From positions 1-8,503 of the forward strand of contig JAJZQK010000111.1 in assembly GCA_021847625.1 (NCBI GenBank): DNA of 8,503 nt. The letters are read 5' to 3'. The notes beneath the pieces are model-generated. The model searched no databases. It was not told the origin of the DNA and saw only the letters and a program-made list of their open reading frames with translations. Below are positions 1 to 5,066 of this stretch, piece by piece (the first letter of the stretch is position 1; each line of letters opens with the position of its first letter). Source of the DNA: Chloroflexota bacterium. Lineage in GTDB: Bacteria; Chloroflexota; FW602-bin22; JAMCYS01. Both the position numbers and the translations under genes were made by a program.

Positions 1-476
1 ACCGTCTCGGCGTAGACGGCCCGCGTTCGCGACGTTATCGCCTTGCGCACGCTTTCCGGGTCACGCGAGCCGACGAAGCGCACCTGCACGCCCAGCTTGA
101 GGAAGGTGTGCGCGAACAGATTGTAGGTGCCCCCGTAGAGGTTGGTGGCGCTGATGATCTCGTCGCCGGCCTGGACGATGTTCAGGAGGGCGATGGTGAT
201 CGCCGACTGGCCGGAGGAAACGGCCAGGGCACCCACGCCGCCCTCGAGGAGGGCGACCCTCTTCTCGAAGATGTCGGTCGTCGGATTCATAATCCGCGTG
301 TATATGTATCCTGGTTCCTCCAGGGCAAAGAGACGAGCCGCGTGTTCGGGGCTATCGAAAACGTAAGAGGACGTGGCATAGATCGGTACCGCGCGCGACT
401 TGGTCGCCTGGTCCGGGGCCTGGCCCCCGTGGAGGGCTAGGGTCTCAAAGCCGAGGCTCTTCTCGTCGGTAGACAT
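1..476 (-). CDS. metY: O-acetylhomoserine sulfhydrylase (MetY-like), N-terminal part
   Basis: Partial gene: 158 codons are visible and the rest lies beyond the left edge. It reads [19 protein letters not shown] and continues with hallmarks of the Cys/Met-metabolism PLP family: [10 protein letters not shown] (substrate and PLP phosphate contacts from the neighbouring subunit), SSGQSA (phosphate-binding loop) and [10 protein letters not shown] (the Tyr that stacks on PLP). The LALHGGQ and YGGTYNLF wording is typical of O-acetylhomoserine sulfhydrylases, which make homocysteine from O-acetylhomoserine and sulfide in the cytoplasm. The PLP lysine is not in the window. The ATG is chosen because AGAAGGGGTGAT lies just upstream and the T-box terminator ends about 75 nt before it. 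The methionine T-box leader supports a biosynthetic role. A cystathionine gamma-synthase-like specificity cannot be excluded from this fragment. Confidence 0.85.
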   Translation of the reverse strand, partial: MSTDEKSLGFETLALHGGQAPDQATKSRAVPIYATSSYVFDSPEHAARLFALEEPGYIYTRIMNPTTDIFEKRVALLEGGVGALAVSSGQSAITIALLNIVQAGDEIISATNLYGGTYNLFAHTFLKLGVQVRFVGSRDPESVRKAITSRTRAVYAET

Positions 477-551
477 TCAGATCACCCCTTCTGCCTCATC
501 GTAATGCTGTGGCGACGCGTGATTCCGCTCGCCCGCACGGCGGAAATAAAT

Positions 552-587
552 AAGCGGTCCTCATCCCCTTAGGGACGAGAACCGCTT
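552..587 (-). terminator. T-box intrinsic terminator
   Basis: On the minus strand, AAGCGGT plus TCTCGTCCC pairs with GGGATGAGG plus ACCGCTT around a TAAG loop. This gives a 16-bp stem with two G-U pairs. It is followed by a T-rich tract (TATTTATTT). The stem begins three nt after the T-box core, so it is mutually exclusive with the antiterminator. This is the off state of the leader when tRNA-Met is charged. Confidence 0.9.
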
Positions 588-880
588 CTCGTGCTACCAC
601 CCTAGTTCACCCGCGCCTCGCGACGTCGGGCCTCGATAAGTACGGGAGCGAAGGTCGGCCTTTCCTGCCTATTCGTTCCGATACTCCAGCCGTGCTAACG
701 GGGGCTGTTCGGTTCTTGGCGAACCACCGGCACGGCCTACTGGGAAAGGCACGCCCTTGGTGCCTCGCCGTTCAGCCTGCAGCTCCGAGGTCATTTTCAA
801 CAGGTCTCCGTGGCCCGCCTCTCACCTTGCGCGGTTCTCTGTAGCCCTTCGGCCTGCCTACTCGTCCTCTTCAGCGCCAT
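552..880 (-). promoter_or_regulatory. T-box riboswitch, methionine (AUG) specifier
   Basis: Leader of the metY-like gene, read on the minus strand. Stem I starts with GAGGACGAGTAGG (about 870-858), carries the AGAGA bulge (840-836) and the GGTGAG distal-loop element, and closes with CCTG...CCTC. The specifier loop reads GAAAATGACC: ATG at 794-792, followed by the conserved A and flanked by the GAGG/CCTC and CAGG/CCTG helices, so the sensed tRNA is tRNA-Met. The T-box core AGGGTGGTAGCACG lies at 603-590. Its UGGU (599-596) would pair with the ACCA end of a tRNA having discriminator A, as tRNA-Met does. Uncharged tRNA-Met should stabilise the antiterminator and switch on the gene. About 170 nt between Stem I and the T-box core is longer than in compact T-boxes. 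Confidence 0.93.
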
Positions 881-950
881 TCGGATATTTGGCTGAGAAA
901 GACCCGCTAGGGGCGAACAAGACATTCTTCCACCTAGCTAACTGTCGTGT

Positions 951-980
951 ATGTTAGCACGCCGATGCCGGCCTTGTCAA
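951..980 (-). promoter_or_regulatory. Sigma-70 type promoter of the T-box/metY transcript
   Basis: Minus strand: TTGACA (980-975, perfect -35), 18-nt spacer, TAACAT (956-951, 4 of 6 for the -10). Transcription would begin near 944, about 65 nt before T-box Stem I. That stretch contains a GCTAGG/CCTAGC inverted repeat. Confidence 0.65.
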
Positions 981-1015
981 GCATTATTTTGGCTTTCTGC
1001 CGGGATGCGGAACGA

Positions 1016-1045
1016 TTGTGAGCGCGCCGGCACATGTGCTATCCT
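1016..1045 (+). promoter_or_regulatory. Putative extended -10 promoter of the gamma-lyase-like gene
   Basis: TTGTGA (1016-1021), 18-nt spacer and TATCCT (1040-1045) with TG one base before it (extended -10). It lies 60 nt upstream of the ATG and is divergent from the T-box promoter, with about 35 bp between the two -35 boxes. Both boxes are imperfect, so the call rests on position and the TGn motif. Confidence 0.45.
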
Positions 1046-1064
1046 GACTCGACTTGACAGATAG

Positions 1065-1084
1065 CCGTGCCTCGCCGGGCACGG
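1065..1084 (+). other. Short leader hairpin before the ribosome binding site
   Basis: CCGTGCC and GGCACGG form a perfect 7-bp stem with a TCGCCG loop, ending just before the AAGGGGGT ribosome binding site (1086-1093) of the downstream gene. There is no T-tract, so it is not a terminator. It might affect translation or mRNA stability, or be incidental in GC-rich sequence. Confidence 0.3.
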
Positions 1085-1106
1085 GAAGGGGGTGTAGCCT
1101 ACTAAT

Positions 1107-2288
1107 ATGGAAGAACGACGACAACTAGGTCTGACAACGCGGGCCATCCACGCCGGCGAGCAGCCCGACCCCGCCACGGGCGCCTTGGAGGCGCCCATCA
1201 GCATGTCCACGACCTACGTGTTCCCCACGGCCGAGGAGGGCGCGGCCGTCTTCGCGGGCGAGAAGGAGGGCTACAGCTACACGCGCCTGGGCAACCCCAC
1301 GGTCGACATCCTCGAACGTAAGGTGGCCGACCTCGAGGGGGCGGAGGCCGGCCTGGCCACGGGGTCGGGCATGGCCGCCGTGGCCATGGCGACCATGCCC
1401 TTCCTGCGCACGGGCGACCACATCGTCGCCTGCGACGGCGTCTACAGCGGCACCTACGCCCTGTTTGCCCAGCGCTATGCCGAGCTGGGCATCACGACGA
1501 CGTTCGTGGACGGCGCGGACCCCGGCGCCTTCGAGAGGGCGCTGCAGAAGAACACCAAGGTGATCTACATCGAGACGCCCGGCAACCCCACGCTCAAGCT
1601 GGTCGACGTCGAGGCGGTGGCCCAAATCGCCCGCCGGGCGGGCGTCGCCACGGTGGCCGACAACACCTTCGCCACGCCGGTCTTCCAGCGGCCGTTGGCG
1701 CTCGGGGTTGACGTAGTCCTTCACAGCGCGACCAAGTATCTCTGCGGGCATGGTGATTCCGTGGCCGGGGCCGTCGTCGGCTCGGCTGACTTCATCCGGC
1801 GCGCTCAGAAGGAGTACCTACGCCAGTATGGGGGCATTATCAGCCCCTTCAACGCCTGGCTGGTCATCCGCGGCATCCACACCCTGACCCTGCGTGTCGA
1901 ACGCCATGGGGAGAACGCCCTGGCCGTCGCGCGCTTTCTGGCGCGGCATCCGCGGGTGGCGTGGGTGAGCTATCCCGGACTGGCGAGCCATCCCCAGCAC
2001 GACCTAGCCAGGCGCCAGATGGCCGGGTACGGCGGCATGGTCTGCTTCGAGGTCAAGGGCGGCGTGGAGGCGGGCCGGCGGATGATGGACCGCGTGCGGC
2101 TCTGCAGCCTGGCCGTGAGCCTGGGCGACGTGAAGTCGCTCATCACCCACCCGGCGTCAATGACCCACCGGCTGGTACCGAGGGAGCAGCGCCTGGCGAT
2201 GGGGATCAGCGATGGTTTGGTCCGCCTTTCCGTCGGCGTCGAGGACGTTGACGACATAATCTCCGACCTGGACCAGGCCCTCGGCTGA
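1107..2288 (+). CDS. PLP-dependent gamma-lyase/sulfhydrylase family enzyme (methionine gamma-lyase-like)
   Basis: A complete 393-residue Cys/Met-metabolism PLP enzyme, normal length for the family. The Schiff-base lysine is K210 in SATKYLCGHGD. Other visible residues are Y58 and R60 (YSYTR), S87-G88-M89 (phosphate loop), Y113 (stacks on PLP) and D185 (ADNT). The closest remembered relative is Pseudomonas methionine gamma-lyase, which shares SLGD, HPASMTH and the SxGLVRLSVG ending. However, the methionine gamma-lyase active-site Cys is replaced by G115, the K-D-M specificity triplet reads R239-Q240-Y241, and the SLGDAES motif reads SLGDVKS (K344), as in sulfhydrylases. The reaction could therefore be methionine or cystathionine gamma-elimination, or O-acyl-homoserine sulfhydrylation. 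An in-frame TAG twelve bases upstream fixes the ATG; AAGGGGGT lies 13 nt before it. It is divergent from, and paralogous to, the metY-like gene. Confidence 0.85.
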   Translation: MEERRQLGLTTRAIHAGEQPDPATGALEAPISMSTTYVFPTAEEGAAVFAGEKEGYSYTRLGNPTVDILERKVADLEGAEAGLATGSGMAAVAMATMPFLRTGDHIVACDGVYSGTYALFAQRYAELGITTTFVDGADPGAFERALQKNTKVIYIETPGNPTLKLVDVEAVAQIARRAGVATVADNTFATPVFQRPLALGVDVVLHSATKYLCGHGDSVAGAVVGSADFIRRAQKEYLRQYGGIISPFNAWLVIRGIHTLTLRVERHGENALAVARFLARHPRVAWVSYPGLASHPQHDLARRQMAGYGGMVCFEVKGGVEAGRRMMDRVRLCSLAVSLGDVKSLITHPASMTHRLVPREQRLAMGISDGLVRLSVGVEDVDDIISDLDQALG

Positions 2289-2299
2289 GGGCAGGGCCT
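2275..2299 (+). terminator. Weak terminator or alternative hairpins over a stop codon
   Basis: Two mutually exclusive stems overlap the TGA stop of the preceding gene: GCCCTC/GAGGGC with a GGCT loop (2277-2292), and AGGCCCT/AGGGCCT (2275-2299) followed by only TTTGT. It is plausible as a weak terminator. The short T-tract keeps confidence low. Confidence 0.35.
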
Positions 2300-2348
2300 T
2301 TGTCGGTCTTGCACAATAGGCGGACGTTGGATTTCGGCTGGCCATACG

Positions 2349-2377
2349 TGGACCGTTCGGCGGAGGCCTGCTATGCT
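2349..2377 (+). promoter_or_regulatory. Weak promoter-like sequence
   Basis: TGGACC (2349-2354), 17-nt spacer, TATGCT (2372-2377) with TG one base before it. Each box matches consensus at 4 of 6 positions. The rest of 2300-2462 holds no gene or repeat I recognise. It may be a secondary upstream promoter for the liv operon or a chance match. Confidence 0.2.
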
Positions 2378-2462
2378 GCACCCCTGCCGGTTGCGGCTCT
2401 CGGGTGGTCGGCCGGGGTAGGCGAGGCGCAGGGGACCACGGGCGAGCGGATTCTTCAGTTTA

Positions 2463-2491
2463 TTGACAGCTAATCTACCTTGTCATATAAT
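2463..2491 (+). promoter_or_regulatory. Perfect consensus sigma-70 promoter of the liv operon
   Basis: TTGACA (2463-2468), exactly 17 nt, then TATAAT (2486-2491): a full match to the housekeeping consensus. The expected transcription start is near 2498. The -35 box and the end of the spacer form a small dyad, TGACA/TGTCA (2464-2468 and 2481-2485), which could be part of an operator. No other promoter of this quality lies ahead of livJ, so it probably drives the whole operon through a leader of about 400 nt. Confidence 0.85.
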
Positions 2492-2897
2492 CCGTTGCTA
2501 ATGGCCATTCGAAGGGTTGTTCGATAGAGGGAAATATAAGTAAGCGAACAATATCGGCTTGCCGCAACCGGTGAGCCGGCCAAGAGACGGACAATGTCGA
2601 GAGCTCAATGGCGAGCTCGACCATGGTGGGGGTGAGAAGAGGGCCAGATAGCAGGTCGGGCTGAGCCATTTGGGCTCTCCTTCTATGTGCACGGCTGCCA
2701 GACAGCCGTCGAGTGCTTTATGGGGGATGAACGGCGTCGTGATCGCCGGTCGCTCGGGGCCTAGCGAATTACTGGGGATGGCCTCCCTGATCGTCGGCGA
2801 CGGTTGCCATAGCACGTCCGCGCCGACGGCGGCCCTCGCGACGACAAGTGCAAAGTCGTCAAACGTGCTATCAATCTAGAGGAGGAGTGTTGGTTAA
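2492..2897 (+). promoter_or_regulatory. Long structured 5' leader of the liv operon
   Basis: About 400 nt separate the promoter from livJ, with no convincing gene. I see several helices: TTGTTCG/CGAACAA (2517-2523 with 2545-2551), competing with CGATA/TATCG (2522-2526 with 2552-2556); a perfect ACGGCTG/CAGCCGT hairpin with a CCAGA loop (2691-2709); and a 3' pseudoknot listed separately. There is no T-box core, no S-box signature, and no other riboswitch class I can name. A nine-codon ORF, MAIRRVVR then stop (2501-2527), starts about three nt after the predicted transcription start. Both strands of 2640-2880 also contain coding-like open frames, so a decayed gene is an alternative reading of part of this region. 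Confidence 0.5.
2792..2887 (+). promoter_or_regulatory. Candidate pseudoknot regulatory element before livJ
   Basis: Three perfect helices nest in 80 nt. P1 is CGTCGGCG/CGCCGACG (2792-2799 with 2821-2828) with a 21-nt loop. That loop holds ATAGCACGT (2809-2817), which pairs with ACGTGCTAT (2863-2871), making an H-type pseudoknot. Between them lies GACGAC/GTCGTC (2840-2845 with 2855-2860). The livJ ribosome binding site AGAGGAGGAG (2878-2887) follows seven nt later. CCTCC (2782-2786), just before P1, could pair with its GGAGG (2881-2885). This arrangement suits a switch acting on translation start, but that is inference. The ligand, if any, is unknown, and GC-rich DNA produces chance stems. 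Confidence 0.4.
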
Positions 2898-4037
2898 GTG
2901 AGGGGCTCTAAAGTTCTTCCCATCGCCGTGACGGTGCTGCTGGCACTGGCCGTCACCTTGAGCGGCTGCTCGTCCCTGCAAGGCGGAAGCAGCGCCTTGA
3001 AAGTGGGCGTGATCGCTCCCTTGACTGGTGACGTCAAGACGTTCGGCGAATCGACCAAGAACGGCGTTGCTCTGGCCGTGGAAGAGGCCAAGGCCAAGGG
3101 CATGAACATCGAGGTCATCTATCAGGATGACAAGAACGACCCGACCGAGGGCGTCAACGCGGCTAACAAGCTGATCTCGCAGGATGGCGTCAACGCCATC
3201 GTCGGCTCGGTTTCCTCGAAGGTCTCGATCCCGATCTCCGAGGTCGCCCAGGCCAACAAGATCTTCATGATCACCGGTACTTCTACCAGTACCAAGGTGA
3301 CCGTGGACAACGGCCAGCGCAAGGATTACGTCTTCCGGGCCTGCTTCATCGACCCGTTCCAGGGCACGGTGATGGCCAAGTTCGCGCTGGAGAATCTCAA
3401 AGCCAAGAAGGCAGCGGTCCTTTACGACGTCAGCAATGACTACACCAAGGGCCTGGCCGAGTACTTCAAGGCCGGTTTCGAGCAGGGTGGCGGACAGGTA
3501 GCGGTGTTCGAGTCCTATGGTAAGGACGACACTGACTTCTCCGCGCTGCTGACCAAGGTCGCGGCAGCCCAGCCCGATTTCTTGTTCCTGCCCGACTACT
3601 ACAACAAGGTTAGCTTGATCGCCAAGCAGGCGAGAGAGAAGGGCATCACGGCCGTGTTCGGCGGCGGCGATGGCTGGGACTCCGCTGAGTTGGATTACCA
3701 GGCGACCGATGGTGGCTACTTCAGCAACCACTACTCGCCCAACGACACGCGGCCCGAGGTTCAGGCTTTCGTGAAGGCCTACCAGGAGAAGTATGGTAGC
3801 GTGCCCGACGCCCTGGCGACTCTCGGCTATGACGCGGCGACCCTGCTCTTCACGGCCTATGAGAAGGCCGGCAGCAACGACCCCGCCAAGATCAAGGATG
3901 CCATGGCCGGTCTGCAGGGGATCAAGACGGTTTCCGGTGCGATCACGTTCGACAAGAACGGCGACCCGGTTAAGAGTGCCGCCATTCTCCAGATCAAGGA
4001 TGGCAAGCAGGTATTCGTGACGTCGGTCGCCCCGTAA
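2898..4037 (+). CDS. livJ: Branched-chain amino acid ABC transporter substrate-binding lipoprotein
   Basis: A 379-residue extracytoplasmic binding protein of the Leu/Ile/Val (periplasmic-binding type I) family. It has a signal peptide with a hydrophobic stretch (residues 6-22) and a lipobox LSGC, so Cys24 should be lipidated and anchor the protein to the membrane. The mature part opens with the family motif KVGVIAPLTGD (35-45). SSKVSIPISEVAQANKIFMI (106-125) and the following TGTSTST region form the ligand cleft, and GGDGWDS (256-262) and LGYDAATLLF (309-318) are typical of the clade. The start is GTG because AGAGGAGGAG sits ten nt upstream and no better in-frame start exists. First gene of livJHMGF. 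Ligand specificity (Leu/Ile/Val or another amino acid) cannot be read from the sequence. Confidence 0.93.
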   Translation: MRGSKVLPIAVTVLLALAVTLSGCSSLQGGSSALKVGVIAPLTGDVKTFGESTKNGVALAVEEAKAKGMNIEVIYQDDKNDPTEGVNAANKLISQDGVNAIVGSVSSKVSIPISEVAQANKIFMITGTSTSTKVTVDNGQRKDYVFRACFIDPFQGTVMAKFALENLKAKKAAVLYDVSNDYTKGLAEYFKAGFEQGGGQVAVFESYGKDDTDFSALLTKVAAAQPDFLFLPDYYNKVSLIAKQAREKGITAVFGGGDGWDSAELDYQATDGGYFSNHYSPNDTRPEVQAFVKAYQEKYGSVPDALATLGYDAATLLFTAYEKAGSNDPAKIKDAMAGLQGIKTVSGAITFDKNGDPVKSAAILQIKDGKQVFVTSVAP

Positions 4038-4061
4038 CATCTCGGTTTGTCTTCTAAGGGG

Positions 4062-4088
4062 GGAGGACGGCAGTCCGGCCCGTCCTCC
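4062..4088 (+). other. Intra-operon hairpin between livJ and livH
   Basis: GGAGGACGG (4062-4070) pairs perfectly with CCGTCCTCC (4080-4088) over a nine-nt loop, and up to four further G-C and G-U pairs can extend it outward. No T-tract follows. It probably protects the livJ message from 3' decay or partly attenuates transcription, so that more binding protein than permease is made, as known for other binding-protein transport operons. Confidence 0.6.
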
Positions 4089-4135
4089 TCTCGGCTATCC
4101 CCATTAACCTTTACCGGACCAGGGGTTGATCGCCT

Positions 4136-5032
4136 ATGCCGCCAGAAGTTGTCTATTTCCTACAGCAGGTCGTAAACGGGCTCCAATTGGGATTCGTGTA
4201 TGCCCTTATCGCCCTGGGTTACACGATGGTCTACGGGATCGTGCGCTTGATCAACTTCGCCCATGGCGACGTGTTCATGGTTGGCGCCTTTGTTGGATTC
4301 TTCGCCATTAGCGTGCTCCAACTGAACTTTGTCCTGGCGATTCTGTTGGCCATGGTCGTCTGCATGGTGCTGGGCGTGACCATCGAACGGCTTGCCTACA
4401 AACCGCTGCGCAACGCGCCGCGCATCGCCGCCCTCATCACGGCGATCGGCGTTTCGATCTTTCTCGAGTACTTCACCTCGCTGAAGTTCGTCTTCGGGCC
4501 GGATTACCGGCAGTTCCCGCGACCTTTCGAGGCGGCGACCTGGAATATCGGCGGTGTCGGAATCTCTAATATTCTCGTCATCATTCTCGTCATCTCGGTC
4601 GTTCTCCTGGTTGCACTGCAGTACATCGTCCATCGTACAAAGATAGGCATCGCCATGCGCGCCGTGTCCTTCGACCACGACGCTGCCCGACTCATGGGCA
4701 TCAATGTAGACTTCATCATTTCGGCGACATTCGCCATCGGCTCGGCGCTGGCCGGGGCCGGCGGCGTCCTTTACGCCATTGCCTACCCCCAGATCAATCC
4801 CTTTATGGGCATTATGCCCGGTCTCAAAGCCTTCGTGGCAGCGGTGCTGGGGGGCATCGGCATCATTCCCGGTGCCCTGCTGGGCTCGTTGATTATGGGC
4901 CAGGCGGAAGTGCTAACAACCGGTTACGTTTCTTCGACCCTGCGCGACGCCGTGGCTTTTGGTATCCTCATCGTCGTGTTGCTGGTGAGACCGACCGGCC
5001 TGTTGGGCAAGTCGGGAACCGAGAAGGTGTAG
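4136..5032 (+). CDS. livH: Branched-chain amino acid ABC transporter permease LivH
   Basis: A 298-residue integral membrane protein of the LivH family, normal length. The N-terminal signature NGLQLGFVYALIALGYTMVY (14-33), followed by GIVRLINFAHGDVFMVGAF, is highly typical. Further hydrophobic segments lie around 63-81, 96-112, 142-163, 193-216 and 230-257, with a last one near 271-285. The cytoplasmic loop around AMRAVSFDHDAARLMGIN (173-190) is the expected contact with the ATPases. It pairs with LivM to form the channel. The ATG is preceded by AGGGGTTGAT and GCCT. It lies 98 nt after livJ, separated by a stable hairpin, and ends four nt before the apparent original start of livM. Confidence 0.94.
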   Translation: MPPEVVYFLQQVVNGLQLGFVYALIALGYTMVYGIVRLINFAHGDVFMVGAFVGFFAISVLQLNFVLAILLAMVVCMVLGVTIERLAYKPLRNAPRIAALITAIGVSIFLEYFTSLKFVFGPDYRQFPRPFEAATWNIGGVGISNILVIILVISVVLLVALQYIVHRTKIGIAMRAVSFDHDAARLMGINVDFIISATFAIGSALAGAGGVLYAIAYPQINPFMGIMPGLKAFVAAVLGGIGIIPGALLGSLIMGQAEVLTTGYVSSTLRDAVAFGILIVVLLVRPTGLLGKSGTEKV

Positions 5033-5036
5033 GCCT

Positions 5037-5066
5037 ATGAAGAGTTGACGATTTCTAGTCCCCGTC
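5037..5066 (+). other. Apparent original livM start, interrupted by TGA at codon 4
   Basis: ATG at 5037, seven nt after a good AAGGTG ribosome binding site and four nt after the livH stop, is in frame with livM. It reads M-K-S-stop(TGA, 5046-5048)-R-F-L-V-P-V and then runs straight into the annotated permease. TGG to TGA (Trp to stop) would explain it as one base change. The reading frame downstream is intact. Confidence 0.7.

Noticed and set aside
757..957. 66-codon plus-strand ORF
   Set aside because: It lies antisense to T-box Stem I, whose sequence is constrained as RNA; no ribosome binding site of note.
1125..1751. 208-codon minus-strand frame
   Set aside because: Antisense shadow of the gamma-lyase-like gene with biased composition.
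2517..2527. tRNA-like GTTCGA in the leader
   Set aside because: No acceptor, anticodon or CCA-end context around it; no tRNA gene is visible in the window.
2492..2897. Second T-box or SAM riboswitch in the liv leader
   Set aside because: No T-box core, no specifier-loop context and no S-box signature could be found.
2871..4040. 389-codon open frame on the minus strand
   Set aside because: It lies exactly antisense to livJ, has a low-complexity Gly/Val/Asp-rich translation and matches no family; it is open because of GC-rich third positions in livJ.
5046..5048. TGA read as Trp or selenocysteine
   Set aside because: Trp is encoded by TGG throughout, TGA ends other genes at the expected family length, and no selenoprotein is expected at this position.
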